DNA from: Paracoccus sp. MBLB3053
GTDB lineage: Bacteria > Pseudomonadota > Alphaproteobacteria > Rhodobacterales > Rhodobacteraceae
Direction: 5' to 3'
Length of the DNA stretch: 64,000 nucleotides
Assembly: GCF_031822435.1 (NCBI RefSeq)
Contig: NZ_JAVQLW010000001.1
Span: 1,371,501-1,435,500 of the forward strand
Every line of letters starts with the position of its first letter. Position 1 is the stretch's first letter. Below are positions 1 through 9,392 of the stretch, piece by piece. The translations under genes and the position numbers were made by a program. The notes beneath the pieces are model-generated. The model did no database searches. It was not told where the DNA came from and saw nothing but the letters and a program-made list of their open reading frames with translations.

Positions 1-502
1 GGATCACGACCACGTCGCCGTCATTGATCCCGGCCTCGATCATCGAGTCGCCCTTGACCTCAAGCGCATAGTGACGGTCCTGCCCGCTGAGCATCGAGCC
101 CGGAACGGCGATATGATGCGACACGACCGAAATCGCCTCGATCGGGACGCCGGCGGCGATGCGCCCCATCACCGGCAGATCGACGGCCGAGACGGAAACC
201 TCCATCGCGCCGCGCGGCAGCCCCGAGTTGCGATCCGGGACGCTGCCTTCGATCACGCGGGGCCTGAAACTTGGTCCCTTGCTCAGGCTGTCGGGCAGGC
301 GGACGATTTCCAGCGCGCGCGCCCGATGGGGCAGGCGGCGGATGAAGCCGCGTTCCTCAAGTGCCGTCACAAGGCGATGGATGCCCGACTTGGAGCGCAG
401 ATCCAGTGCAAGCTTCATTTCGTCGAACGAGGGGGGGACCCCGTCGCGCGCCATGCGCGCCTGAATGAATTCAAGCAGCTGGATTTGCTTCTTGGTCAGC
501 AT
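1..502 (-). CDS. lexA: LexA repressor (3' end outside window)
   Basis: SOS-response repressor and self-cleaving serine protease. The N-terminus ([13 protein letters not shown]) is the LexA winged-helix start, with the recognition region around [16 protein letters not shown]. The C-terminal part visible before the window edge carries the protease Ser in GDSMIEAG; the catalytic Lys lies beyond position 1. The ATG is the complement of 500-502. A GTTC-N7-GTTC SOS box lies 35 bp upstream, so the gene should be autoregulated. It follows moeA on the same strand but has its own operator. Only the 3' end is missing. Confidence 0.95.
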   Translation of the reverse strand, partial: MLTKKQIQLLEFIQARMARDGVPPSFDEMKLALDLRSKSGIHRLVTALEERGFIRRLPHRARALEIVRLPDSLSKGPSFRPRVIEGSVPDRNSGLPRGAMEVSVSAVDLPVMGRIAAGVPIEAISVVSHHIAVPGSMLSGQDRHYALEVKGDSMIEAGINDGDVVVI

Positions 503-536
503 TGTCTTTTCCTGCTCTGCCGCAATCATCGATGAT

Positions 537-551
537 GTTCCTTGAATGTTC
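537..551 (-). promoter_or_regulatory. SOS box (LexA operator) of lexA
   Basis: GTTCCTTGAATGTTC matches the alphaproteobacterial LexA operator GTTC-N7-GTTC exactly. It lies in the 118-bp gap between the end of moeA (621) and the lexA start codon (502), where autoregulation would place it. Confidence 0.85.
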
Positions 552-620
552 TAGAACGATCAATCCCTTGCGTCAATGACTAAGCCGATTCGGGTAAAGA
601 AGCCGTTAACCCTGTTCCGC

Positions 621-1793
621 TCACAGCGGCAGGAAGGAAACGAGGTCGCCCGCGCGTTTCGCCGGATCCTTCGGGGGGCGCACAAGCAAGGCATCGGATT
701 CGGCCAGCAGCCGCAGCCGGGCGCTGTCCTGATCCTGATAGGGGGCGATGACCGGCAACGTCTCGCCGGGGGAAAGGCGGGCGCGCAGGTAATGCTGGCG
801 ATCCCCTTCCGGGGGGATGTCCTGGGCAAGGACGGCCTGCGACAGTTCGCTTCCCGCGGGCAATCCCTGCATAGCCCGGATCAGGGGTTGCATGAAAAGC
901 CTTGCGCAGACGATGGCCGAAACCGGGTTGCCCGGCAGGCCCAGCATCGCGCCACGCCCCATCCGCCCGGCCATCAGCGGCTTTCCGGGACGCATGGCAA
1001 GCTTGTAGAAGGCGCGCTCCATGCCCAGCTCGGCCGAGACCTTGGCAATCAGGTCGTGATCCCCGACCGATGCCCCGCCGATGGTCACGATCAGGTCGGC
1101 GCCCTCGGCCTCGGCAAAACGTTCACGCAGGCTTTCCTCGGTATCGCGGGCCAGCGGCAGGATGATCGGCTCTGCCCCGGCCTCGCGGGCCAATGCGGCG
1201 ATGGCGATGTCGTTCGAACTGATGATCTGGCCGGATGCCGGGATCTGTCCGGGGCGGACCAGCTCGTCCCCGCCGGCCAGAACCGCGACGCGGGGACGGC
1301 GCGCGACCGAGATGCGCGGAACGTTCATCGCCGCGATCAACGCCAGATCCGAGGCCCTGAGCGGCCGCGCAGGCCGGAATTCCGTGCCTTCGGCGAAATC
1401 ATTGCCGCGGGCGCGGATGTTCAGGTTCGGACTGCGCTGCGCAACCGTGATCCTGTCCCCGTCGCGCGTGACATGTTCCTGCATGACGACACGATCATAG
1501 CCCGTTGGCACGGGCGCGCCGGTATAGATGCGGATTGCGGTGCCGGGCAGTGCTTCGCCAGCATAGGGGACACCCGCCGCCGCCGTGCCGATCACGGCCA
1601 GAGGTCCCGGCAGGTCATCGGATCGAAGTGCGTAGCCATCCATGGCCGAAGCGTCGAAGGGCGGCTGCGTCAGGCGCGCGACAGCAGGCGCGATCAGCGC
1701 GCGCCCCAGACCGTCCTGAACCGCGATTTCCTCGGGTTCGGGCGACCCTGCCAGGGCAAGCACAAGGGCCAGGGCTTCTTCGACGCTGATCAT
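621..1793 (-). CDS. moeA: Molybdopterin molybdenumtransferase MoeA
   Basis: Inserts molybdate into adenylylated molybdopterin, the last step of molybdenum cofactor synthesis. The 390-aa length is normal for the family. Visible motifs are the N-terminal FDASAMDGYALR segment, the MoCF-binding signature TIGGASVGDHD near residue 235, and the GLPGNPVSAIVCARLF segment in the last third. It begins 24 bp after moaC on the same strand, so both cofactor genes sit at the 3' end of the trp cluster and are probably co-transcribed. Confidence 0.95.
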   Translation of the reverse strand: MISVEEALALVLALAGSPEPEEIAVQDGLGRALIAPAVARLTQPPFDASAMDGYALRSDDLPGPLAVIGTAAAGVPYAGEALPGTAIRIYTGAPVPTGYDRVVMQEHVTRDGDRITVAQRSPNLNIRARGNDFAEGTEFRPARPLRASDLALIAAMNVPRISVARRPRVAVLAGGDELVRPGQIPASGQIISSNDIAIAALAREAGAEPIILPLARDTEESLRERFAEAEGADLIVTIGGASVGDHDLIAKVSAELGMERAFYKLAMRPGKPLMAGRMGRGAMLGLPGNPVSAIVCARLFMQPLIRAMQGLPAGSELSQAVLAQDIPPEGDRQHYLRARLSPGETLPVIAPYQDQDSARLRLLAESDALLVRPPKDPAKRAGDLVSFLPL

Positions 1794-1817
1794 GGGGAAC
1801 CCTTTCGCCGGCTATGT

Positions 1818-2288
1818 TCAGGGCGCGCGGAACTCGCCCGATTTGCCGCCGGTCTTGGAAAGCAGGCGGATGCCTTCGATCCGCATGTCCTTCTGCGCCG
1901 CCTTGAGCATGTCATAGACGGTCAGGCAGGCGGTGGTGACGGCAGTCAGGGCCTCCATCTCGACGCCGGTCTTGCCGGCGGTCCTGACGGTGGCGGTGAC
2001 GCGGATGCCGGGCAGGGCCTCATCGGCGGTCAGATCGACCGCGACCTTGGTGATCGGCAGCGGATGGCAAAGCGGGATCAGGTCCGAGGTGCGCTTGGCC
2101 CCCATGATTCCTGCGAGCCGGGCGACGCCCATGACATCGCCCTTGGCCGCGCCGCCCTGCGCGAGCGCGAGGGTTTCCGCCGCCATTATGACGACGCCCT
2201 CGGCCACGGCCTCGCGGGCGGTCTCGGGCTTGTCCGAGACATCGACCATATGGGCCTGACCCTGGGCGTCGAAATGCGTCAGGCTCAT
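1818..2288 (-). CDS. moaC: Cyclic pyranopterin monophosphate synthase MoaC
   Basis: Converts the cyclised GTP intermediate made by MoaA to cyclic pyranopterin monophosphate in molybdenum cofactor synthesis. It is 156 aa, full length. Family hallmarks are the [13 protein letters not shown] segment, the [11 protein letters not shown] motif and the [12 protein letters not shown] C-terminal segment ([15 protein letters not shown]). The start codon overlaps the trpC stop by 4 bp (ATGA type), implying translational coupling. Confidence 0.96.
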   Translation of the reverse strand: MSLTHFDAQGQAHMVDVSDKPETAREAVAEGVVIMAAETLALAQGGAAKGDVMGVARLAGIMGAKRTSDLIPLCHPLPITKVAVDLTADEALPGIRVTATVRTAGKTGVEMEALTAVTTACLTVYDMLKAAQKDMRIEGIRLLSKTGGKSGEFRAP

Positions 2289-3076
2289 GCGGCAAGGCCC
2301 AGAATGTTACGGGTCGCGCCGGTCACGTCATCCTGCCGCATCAGGCTTTCGCCGATCAGGAAGCGGCGGATGCCGGCATCGCCCATCCGGTTCAGATCCT
2401 CGGGCGTGAACAGCCCGCTTTCGCAGACCAGGTCGCGATCCTGCGGCACCATCGGCGCGAGGCGCAAGGTCGTCTCGATGCTGATCTCGAAGGTCTTGAG
2501 ATTGCGGTTATTGACCCCGACCAGCGGCGATTTCAGGCGCAAGGCGCGCTCCATCTCGGCCTCGTCATGGACCTCGATCAACGCGTCCATGCCCCAGTGG
2601 AAGGCGGCATCCTCAAGCTCGGCGGCGAGGGTATCGTCCAGCGAGGCCATGATGATCAGGATGCAATCGGCGCCCCAGGCGCGGGCCTCGGCCACCTGGT
2701 AGGTGTCGTAAAGGAAGTCCTTGCGCAGCGCCGGCAGGTCGCAGGCGGCGCGGGCGGCGGTCAGGAATTCAGGGGCGCCCTGAAAACTTGGGCCATCGGT
2801 CAGGACCGAAAGACATGCCGCACCGCCCGCCTGATAGGCGCGGGCCAGCGCTGGCGGGTCGAAATCGGGGCGGATCAGCCCTTTCGAGGGGCTGGCCTTC
2901 TTGATTTCGGCGATCAGGGCATGGCCGGTCGCGGCCTTCTCGGTCAGCGCGCGGGCGAAACCGCGCGGGGCCGAGGCCTCGCGGGCCGCGGCTTCGACCT
3001 CGGCCAGCGGGCGGGCGGCCTTGGCGGCGGCGATTTCCTGAAGCTTGTAGGCTTTGATGCGGTCGAGGATGTCCAT
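2285..3076 (-). CDS. trpC: Indole-3-glycerol phosphate synthase TrpC
   Basis: Ring closure of CdRP to indole-3-glycerol phosphate in tryptophan synthesis. It is 263 aa with a TIM-barrel signature: [13 protein letters not shown] near residue 55 (catalytic Lys), [25 protein letters not shown] and [12 protein letters not shown]. It is monofunctional, not fused to TrpF. It lies 8 bp downstream of ung and overlaps moaC by 4 bp within the trpG-trpD-ung-trpC-moaC-moeA run. Confidence 0.96.
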   Translation of the reverse strand: MDILDRIKAYKLQEIAAAKAARPLAEVEAAAREASAPRGFARALTEKAATGHALIAEIKKASPSKGLIRPDFDPPALARAYQAGGAACLSVLTDGPSFQGAPEFLTAARAACDLPALRKDFLYDTYQVAEARAWGADCILIIMASLDDTLAAELEDAAFHWGMDALIEVHDEAEMERALRLKSPLVGVNNRNLKTFEISIETTLRLAPMVPQDRDLVCESGLFTPEDLNRMGDAGIRRFLIGESLMRQDDVTGATRNILGLAA

Positions 3077-3084
3077 GCGGATTT

Positions 3085-3741
3085 CTACTCTGCGTCGGCT
3101 GTTTCTGAAAGGGCCCAGTCGATCGGCGCTTCGCCTTGCGCCGCCAGCCAGTCATTGACGCGGCTGAAGGGGCGCGAGCCGAAAAAGCCGCGACGGGCCG
3201 AAAGGGGCGAGGGATGGGCGGTCTCGATCACCAGATCCTGCGGGCGTGGCAGGCCGGTCAGCGCCTTCTGGGCATGGGCGCCCCAAAGGATGAAGGCCAG
3301 CGGGCGTTCAGCCTGCGCCCGGGCGACGGCCTGACGGGCGAGCTTTTCCCAGCCCCATTTCGCATGCACCCCGGCCTGGCCGGGCAGGACGGAAAGCGAG
3401 GTATTGAGCAGCAGCACCCCCTGCCGCGCCCAATGGCTCAGATCGCCGTTTTCCGGGGCAAAGCCAAGATCGTCGCGCATCTCGGCATAGATGTTCTTCA
3501 GCGAACGCGGCAGCGCGGTTTCCGGCGTGACCGAAAAGGCGAGCCCGTTCGCATGGCCGGGTGTCGGGTAGGGGTCCTGCCCAAGGATCACCACCCGCGC
3601 GACTGCGGGCGGCGTCAGCTCAAGCGCGGCAAAGACCCGCTCGGGGCCGGGCAGCCAGTCCTCGCCGTCGAGCCGGGTCGAGATCACCGGCCATTCCTCG
3701 CGGAAAAAGGGCAGGTCGGCCCAGGTGTCGGGCAGGCTCAT
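3085..3741 (-). CDS. ung: Uracil-DNA glycosylase
   Basis: Removes uracil from DNA to start base-excision repair. It is 218 aa with the family-1 active-site motif [16 protein letters not shown] (catalytic Asp) near residue 54 and the Leu-loop segment [19 protein letters not shown] near the C-terminus. Its ATG overlaps the trpD stop by 4 bp and it ends 8 bp before trpC, so a DNA-repair gene is embedded in the tryptophan operon. Confidence 0.95.
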   Translation of the reverse strand: MSLPDTWADLPFFREEWPVISTRLDGEDWLPGPERVFAALELTPPAVARVVILGQDPYPTPGHANGLAFSVTPETALPRSLKNIYAEMRDDLGFAPENGDLSHWARQGVLLLNTSLSVLPGQAGVHAKWGWEKLARQAVARAQAERPLAFILWGAHAQKALTGLPRPQDLVIETAHPSPLSARRGFFGSRPFSRVNDWLAAQGEAPIDWALSETADAE

Positions 3742-4766
3742 GCCTCGGGCGCGCCGACGCGGGCGGCCAGGGCCGCGAGCTTGGCCTTGGCCTTGCCGCT
3801 GTCGATCGCATCGCGGGCCATCTCGGCGCCCTGGCGCAGATCCGCGGCCTTGCCCGCGATCAGCAGGGCGGCGGCCGAGTTCAGCACGACCGCATCGCGA
3901 TAGGCCCCGGCATCGCCTTCAAGCAAGCCGCGCAGCGCCGTGGCATTCTGCGCCGGATCGCCGCCCAGCACGGCCTCGAAAGGGTGCTCGGGCAGTCCGG
4001 CATCACCGGGCGAAATCTCGAATTCGGTCACCTCGCCATCCTTCAGCTGGGCGACCCAGGTCGGACCGGCGATCGAGATTTCATCCGTGCCGTCCGAGCC
4101 ATGCACCAGCCAGGCCATGTCACTGCCCAATTCGCGCAGCGTTTCCGCCATGGGCCGGTTCCAGACCTTGTCGAAGGTGCCGGTCAGCTGGCGCCGGACC
4201 GAGGCCGGATTGGTCATCGGCCCCAGCAGGTTGAAGATCGTGCGCGTGCCCAGCTCGGCACGGGCCGGGCCGACATGGCGCATCGCGGGATGGTGCATGG
4301 GCGCCATCATGAAGCAGATGCCCGTTTCGCCCAGCGCGGCTTCCGCCATCTCCGGCGTCACCATCACGTTCAGGCCCAGATGGGTCATCACATCCGCCGC
4401 GCCGGATTTCGACGACAGGTTGCGGTTGCCATGCTTGGCGACCGGCACGCCCGCGCCCGCAACGACAAAGGCCGTGGCGGTCGAGATGTTCAGCGTGCCC
4501 TTGCCGTCGCCGCCGGTGCCGACGATGTCGATGGCATCGTCGGGCGCCTTGATGCGGTTCATCCGGGCACGCATGGCGCGGGTGGCGGCGGCGATCTCCT
4601 CGACCGTCTCGCCGCGCACGCGCATGGCCATCAGCAACCCGCCGATCTGGGCGGGGGTGGCCGCGCCTTCGAAAAGCGCGGAAAAGGCCGCCTCGGCCTC
4701 GTTTCCAGTCAGCGGTCGCGAAGCCGCGATGCCGATCAGCGGGCGGATGTCAGAGGTCGCATTCAT
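3738..4766 (-). CDS. trpD: Anthranilate phosphoribosyltransferase TrpD
   Basis: Transfers the phosphoribosyl group of PRPP to anthranilate. It is 342 aa, full length. It shows the PRPP-binding loop [17 protein letters not shown] near residue 80, [16 protein letters not shown], and the anthranilate-site segment with [14 protein letters not shown]. It is separate from TrpG, whose stop it overlaps by 4 bp (ATGA). Cytoplasmic. Confidence 0.96.
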   Translation of the reverse strand: MNATSDIRPLIGIAASRPLTGNEAEAAFSALFEGAATPAQIGGLLMAMRVRGETVEEIAAATRAMRARMNRIKAPDDAIDIVGTGGDGKGTLNISTATAFVVAGAGVPVAKHGNRNLSSKSGAADVMTHLGLNVMVTPEMAEAALGETGICFMMAPMHHPAMRHVGPARAELGTRTIFNLLGPMTNPASVRRQLTGTFDKVWNRPMAETLRELGSDMAWLVHGSDGTDEISIAGPTWVAQLKDGEVTEFEISPGDAGLPEHPFEAVLGGDPAQNATALRGLLEGDAGAYRDAVVLNSAAALLIAGKAADLRQGAEMARDAIDSGKAKAKLAALAARVGAPEA

Positions 4767-5353
4767 GCCGCGCTTTCCATGTTCGAGCAGCGCCGCAGGA
4801 AGTTGCGGATCATGTCATGGCCGTATTCCGAGGCGATGCTTTCGGGGTGGAACTGCACGCCCTCGATCGGCAGGGTCCGGTGCATCAGCCCCATGATCGT
4901 GCCGTCAGGCGCGGTCGCGGTGACGCGCAGGCAGTCGGGCAGGCTTTCGGGCTCGACCGTCAGCGAATGGTAGCGCGTCGCCGTCAGGGGCGAGGGCAGG
5001 CCGGTAAAGACCCCTGTGCCGTCATGGCTGATCGCGTCGGTCTTGCCATGGACGATGCGGGATGCGCGCACGACCTTGCCGCCAAAGGCCTCGCCGATCG
5101 CCTGATGACCCAGGCAGACGCCGAACAGCGGCAGGCCGCGTTCGGCCGCCGCCTTGATCAGCGGCACGATGATCCCCGCCTGCGCCGGATCGCAGGGGCC
5201 GGGGGAAATCAGGATGCCCTGCGCGCCCATCCCCAGGGCCTCGTCGACGGTCAGCGCATCGTTTCGCCAGACCCGGACATCCGCACCCGCTTCGCCCATG
5301 TAATGGACGAGGTTCCAAGTGAAGCTGTCGTAATTGTCGATGAGCAGGATCAT
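4763..5353 (-). CDS. trpG: Anthranilate synthase component II (glutamine amidotransferase) TrpG
   Basis: Supplies ammonia from glutamine to TrpE. It is 196 aa from the ATG at 5353, giving the canonical N-terminus [15 protein letters not shown]; the open frame runs further upstream but that extension is unrelated low-complexity sequence. The class-I amidotransferase triad is visible: Cys80 (GVCLGHQ), His169 and Glu171 (HPES). It is the first gene of the minus-strand trp/moa run. The partner trpE lies about 4 kb away on the opposite strand. Confidence 0.95.
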   Translation of the reverse strand: MILLIDNYDSFTWNLVHYMGEAGADVRVWRNDALTVDEALGMGAQGILISPGPCDPAQAGIIVPLIKAAAERGLPLFGVCLGHQAIGEAFGGKVVRASRIVHGKTDAISHDGTGVFTGLPSPLTATRYHSLTVEPESLPDCLRVTATAPDGTIMGLMHRTLPIEGVQFHPESIASEYGHDMIRNFLRRCSNMESAA

Positions 5354-5471
5354 GGCGCTTGCCTTGCATTGGGGGGTGAACCCCGGAAAATCTGCGGCTA
5401 TAGATGGTGCAAAGCCCGCAAGGGGGTCAACCCCACGGGCAATAAAAACAGGGGCGGAGGGTGCATCTCGC
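5354..5471. promoter_or_regulatory. Divergent intergenic region between trpG and the Pro-rich gene
   Basis: This 118-bp spacer must hold the promoter of the trpG run and of the rightward gene. It contains two related G/C blocks, GGGGGGTGAACCCC and GGGGGTCAACCCC, which could be regulator sites. No leader peptide or attenuator with Trp codons is apparent. Confidence 0.3.
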
Positions 5472-6155
5472 ATGGCGCAAGGATTTGCCGTTGGGCTGTT
5501 GCATGGGGCGCTGCTTTGCGTGGCGGGCCTTGGTGCGGCCTCGCTGATCCTTCCCCAGCCGATCCCGCCTTCCGCCGTTCTCGCACCCGCACCCGACCCC
5601 GACCCCGACCCCGTCACCGCGCCCCAGCCCGCGCCCGAGCCCGAGCCTGCCCTCCAGCCCGACACCGCGTCCCCGCAAACCAGCGGCAGCCCGGTTGCCG
5701 AGACGCTGGCCGTGCCGGAAGGCTCTGAATTCGCGCGGGGAACCGATCTGGCCCCGGTCGCCCCAAGGCCGATGGCCGAACCCGCGCCGCGCATGGGCGA
5801 TCCGCCCGCCGTCATCGCCCCGGCCGGTGAGGTGGCCCCGATCTCGACCGATCCGACACTGGTTCCGGTTGCCCCCGACAGCAGCCTGAACCCGCCCTCG
5901 ATCGCGCCGCCGGTCGAAGAGGATGCCGATATCGCGCCGCATGCGATCCTTTCGCCCGCCCAGCCTGCCGCACCGGCGCGGATGGATGCGCCCGGTCTTG
6001 ACCGGCAGCCGGAACCGATGGCACCGCAACCCGATCGCAACGCGGGTTCCACGGCCACGGGCGACGAACCCGCCTCGCGATCGGAGCCGGATTCGGGCTT
6101 CAACCTTTCCACCCCGCCCGATTTCGGCGCCCTGCGCCTGACCGAGCCGAACTGA
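5472..6155 (+). CDS. Membrane-anchored proline/alanine-rich protein (possible truncated deacetylase)
   Basis: From the ATG at 5472 it encodes 227 aa: one hydrophobic N-terminal segment (residues about 5-25, [19 protein letters not shown]), then a Pro/Ala/Asp-rich low-complexity stretch with repeated P-D and P-E dipeptides. Rhodobacterales have divergent polysaccharide deacetylase proteins that begin with such an anchor and Pro-rich linker, but no catalytic domain follows here. It may be the remnant of such a gene or an independent envelope spacer protein. It precedes the aminotransferase by 8 bp. Confidence 0.6.
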   Translation: MAQGFAVGLLHGALLCVAGLGAASLILPQPIPPSAVLAPAPDPDPDPVTAPQPAPEPEPALQPDTASPQTSGSPVAETLAVPEGSEFARGTDLAPVAPRPMAEPAPRMGDPPAVIAPAGEVAPISTDPTLVPVAPDSSLNPPSIAPPVEEDADIAPHAILSPAQPAAPARMDAPGLDRQPEPMAPQPDRNAGSTATGDEPASRSEPDSGFNLSTPPDFGALRLTEPN

Positions 6156-6163
6156 GTGACTGC

Positions 6164-7339
6164 ATGCTACCCTTGAATCCTGCACTTGCCGCGACCTTCC
6201 GCCCGCCCGTGATGGAAGCCCGGCGCTGGCTCGAAGGCGTGAACTTCACGCCCGATCGTCCGCTCATCAATGTCAGCCAGGCTGCACCCGTCGATCCGCC
6301 GCCCGAGCCGATGCGCCGCGCCATGGCCGATGCCGCGCTGAACCAGCCCGACGCGCATTTCTACGGACCCGTGCTCGGGCGGCAGGAACTGCGCGAGGCG
6401 GTGGCACGCGACTGGTCGCACGCCTATGGCGGCCATGTCCGCCCCGAAGAGGTCGCGATCACGCAGGGCTGCAACCAGGCCTTCTGCGCGGCGATCCAGA
6501 CCCTTGCCGGGGCAGGGGACGAGATCATCCTGCCGCTGCCCTGGTATTTCAATCACAAGATGTGGCTCGACATGCAGGGCATCCGCACGGTCGGCCTGCA
6601 TTGCGGGCAGGGCATGATCCCCGATGCCGCCGAGGCCGCCAGGCTGATCACCGATCGCACCCGCGCCATCGTGCTGGTCAGCCCGAACAATCCGTCGGGC
6701 GCCGAATACCCGGCCGAAACCCTGCGCGCCTTCTTCGATCTGGCGCGGTCGCGCAACCTCGCGCTGATCGTCGATGAAACCTATCGCGACTTCGACAGCC
6801 GCAGCGCAGCGCCGCATCACCTTTTCGCCGATCCCGACTGGGGCGACACGCTGATCCATCTCTACAGCTTCTCGAAAGCCTATCGCCTGACCGGCCACCG
6901 GGTCGGCGCGGCGATCGCAAGCGAAGCGCGCATGATCGAGATCGAGAAGTTTCTCGACACCGTCGCGATCTGCGCCAGCCAGATCGGACAGATCGGTGCG
7001 CATTGGGGCATGGAGAACCTCAAGGACTGGCTCGCCGGCGAGCGCGCCGAGATCCTTGCCCGCCGTGCCGCCATGGAAGCCGGGATGGCTGACCTGGATG
7101 GCTGGAAGGTCAAGGGCTGCGGCGCCTATTTCGCCTGGGTCGAGCATCCTTTCGACATGGCTTCGCCCGAACTCGCCCGCCGTCTGGTGCGCGAGGCGGG
7201 CGTGCTGCTGCTGCCCGGCACGATGTTCATGCCGGAAGGCGACGCGGAAGGGGCGCGCCATGTCCGCATCGCCTTCGCCAATGCCGATACCGACGGAATC
7301 GGCATGCTCATGGCGCGGCTGAAAGGCTTCGGCGGCTGA
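6164..7339 (+). CDS. PLP-dependent class I/II aminotransferase
   Basis: 391 aa, fold-type I aminotransferase. The PLP-binding features are in order: [11 protein letters not shown] (residues about 170-180), DETYRDF (Asp binding the pyridine N), and [15 protein letters not shown] with the Schiff-base Lys near residue 240. Substrate cannot be read from sequence; aspartate- or aromatic-type is likely. It starts 8 bp after the Pro-rich gene. Confidence 0.9.
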   Translation: MLPLNPALAATFRPPVMEARRWLEGVNFTPDRPLINVSQAAPVDPPPEPMRRAMADAALNQPDAHFYGPVLGRQELREAVARDWSHAYGGHVRPEEVAITQGCNQAFCAAIQTLAGAGDEIILPLPWYFNHKMWLDMQGIRTVGLHCGQGMIPDAAEAARLITDRTRAIVLVSPNNPSGAEYPAETLRAFFDLARSRNLALIVDETYRDFDSRSAAPHHLFADPDWGDTLIHLYSFSKAYRLTGHRVGAAIASEARMIEIEKFLDTVAICASQIGQIGAHWGMENLKDWLAGERAEILARRAAMEAGMADLDGWKVKGCGAYFAWVEHPFDMASPELARRLVREAGVLLLPGTMFMPEGDAEGARHVRIAFANADTDGIGMLMARLKGFGG

Positions 7340-7457
7340 CAATCCGGCAGTCTTGTGATGGCATGTGCCGCCCCTGTCAGGGTCGCGGCACTTGCCGCCG
7401 GGGGCCGTGCGGCCTAAAGACTGCCGACAGGACGAAAACACGGGCGGGAATAATCAC

Positions 7458-9392
7458 ATGCGCGGCAAGGGCAAATCGACCATCGTCTGGTTGCTGATGG
7501 GGATGCTGGTCCTGGGGCTTGGCGGCTTCGGCGTGACCAATTTCTCGACCGGAACGGCTGATATCGGATCGGTCGGCGATGTCGACATCACGTCGCAGGA
7601 ATATGCGCGCTCGCTCAGGGGCGAGATGCAGGATTTCGCCGCCCGCACCGGGCGCGAGCTGACCCCGGCCGAGGCGCGTTCCATCGGCATCGACCAGGCC
7701 GCGCTCTCGCGTCTCGTGATCGGCGCCGCGCTCGAGGATGAGGCCCACAAGCTCGGGATCTCGGTCGGCGACAATGCCGTGCTCGAACAGATCCGCGATG
7801 CGGATGCCTTCAAGGGGCTCGACGGCAATTTCGACCGCGCCCGCTACGCGGATGTCCTTCAGCGCGAGGGCCTGCGCGAAGCCCAGTTCGAACAGGAACT
7901 GCGCATGGACCAGGCCCGCATGATCCTGCAGCGCGCGGCGCTGGCCGGCGTGGCCGCGCCCGCCGCCGTGACCGACCGTTCGTTGGGCTGGCTTCTGGAA
8001 ACACGCGACATCCACTGGCTGGAACTGACCGCCGATGATCTGGCCGAGCCGGTCGCCACCCCTGACGACGCGACGCTGACGGCCTGGCACCAGGCCAATG
8101 CCGACCGCTTCACCGCGCCCGAGACGCGCAAGATCACCTATGTCTGGCTGACGCCCGAAATGCTTGAGAAAAGCGTCGAGGTGGATGAACAGGCGCTGCG
8201 CGATCTCTATGACCAGCGCAAGGACGAATACCAGCAGCCCGAACGCCGCATGGTCGAACGGCTCGTCTTCCCGACAAAGGATGCCGCCCAGGAAGCCAAG
8301 GCCCGGATCGAGGCCGGTGAGGTCACATTCGAGCAGCTCGCCGCCGAGCGCGGCCTGACGCTTGCCGATCTGGACCTGGGCGAGGTTTCGCGCGACGAAC
8401 TCGGAGCGGCGGGCGATGCGGTCTTTGCGCTTGACCAGCCCGGCGTCGCCGGGCCCGTCGACAGCGATCTCGGCCCCGCGCTCTTTTCGATGAACGCCAT
8501 CCTCGAGCCCGTGGACATCCCCTTCGAAGAGGCCCGCGACGACCTGCGCATCGAAGCCGCCGTCGACCGCGCGCGTCGCCAGATCGACGAGCAATCCGAC
8601 AGCATCAACGACCTGATGGCGGGCGGCGCCACGCTCGAGGATCTCGTCAAGGAAACCCGGATGCAGATCGGCCAGGTCGACTGGACCGGTTCGGAACCCG
8701 CCGATCCGGGCAGCATCATCGCCTATCCCGAATTCCGCGAACATGCCGAGACCGTCACCGACAAGGATTTCCCCGAGCTTTTCTCCTTCGAGGATGGCGG
8801 CATCTTCGCGCTGCGCCTCGACGAGATCGTGCCCCCCGCGCTGATGCCCTTCGACGAGGTGCGCGAGCGCGTGCTGGAAGACTGGCGGCAGAACGAAACC
8901 AAGCGCCGCCTGCTCGCGCTCGCCGATGAACGCAAGCTCGAAGCCGAGGTCGCGGGCGACCAGGCCGGTCAGCCGGTTCCCGCCGCCACCGCGCCGGTCG
9001 CCCAGGCCGTCGGGGCGGTGGCGCCCGCCGTGACCCCGACCGAAACCCCCGCGGCGCCGGAAATGGGTCAGGCCGAAACCGGACTTGCCCGCGGCGGCTT
9101 CATCAACGGCGTGCCGCAGGACATCGTGGCGCGCGCCTTCGAGATCCGCGAGCCGGGCACATCCGAGGTGATCGAGGCCGAAAACCGGGTCTTCCTCGTC
9201 ACGCTCGATGAAATCCATGCCGCCAGCCTCGAAGGCGACGAGGTCGAGCAGATGCGCAGCGGCATCACCGGTCGCATCGCCGATTCCCTGCGCCAGGACG
9301 TCTTCGAATATTTCACCCGCGCGCTCCAGAACCAGGCCGGGGTAAGCATCAACCAGACCGCGATCGACGCGGTGAACGCACAGATGCAGTGA
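7458..9392 (+). CDS. ppiD: Peptidyl-prolyl cis-trans isomerase PpiD/SurA-type
   Basis: 644 aa from the ATG at 7458. The N-terminus (MRGKGKSTIVWLLMG) leads into one transmembrane anchor (about 8-28), then a SurA-N-like chaperone domain (GDVDITSQEYARSL onward) and a central parvulin-like region. An Ala/Pro-rich insert (about residues 505-545) precedes the C-terminal domain. This is the inner-membrane periplasmic folding factor architecture. The stop overlaps the trpE start by one base, so the genes are likely co-transcribed. Confidence 0.85.
   Translation: MRGKGKSTIVWLLMGMLVLGLGGFGVTNFSTGTADIGSVGDVDITSQEYARSLRGEMQDFAARTGRELTPAEARSIGIDQAALSRLVIGAALEDEAHKLGISVGDNAVLEQIRDADAFKGLDGNFDRARYADVLQREGLREAQFEQELRMDQARMILQRAALAGVAAPAAVTDRSLGWLLETRDIHWLELTADDLAEPVATPDDATLTAWHQANADRFTAPETRKITYVWLTPEMLEKSVEVDEQALRDLYDQRKDEYQQPERRMVERLVFPTKDAAQEAKARIEAGEVTFEQLAAERGLTLADLDLGEVSRDELGAAGDAVFALDQPGVAGPVDSDLGPALFSMNAILEPVDIPFEEARDDLRIEAAVDRARRQIDEQSDSINDLMAGGATLEDLVKETRMQIGQVDWTGSEPADPGSIIAYPEFREHAETVTDKDFPELFSFEDGGIFALRLDEIVPPALMPFDEVRERVLEDWRQNETKRRLLALADERKLEAEVAGDQAGQPVPAATAPVAQAVGAVAPAVTPTETPAAPEMGQAETGLARGGFINGVPQDIVARAFEIREPGTSEVIEAENRVFLVTLDEIHAASLEGDEVEQMRSGITGRIADSLRQDVFEYFTRALQNQAGVSINQTAIDAVNAQMQ

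Noticed and set aside
576..2702. Long plus-strand open frame of 708 codons opposite moeA, moaC and trpC
   Set aside because: Arg/Gly/Asp-rich translation typical of the antisense of high-G+C genes; it crosses three well-supported minus-strand genes.
7377..9218. Minus-strand open frame of 613 codons opposite ppiD
   Set aside because: Same antisense composition effect; no credible motif or start.
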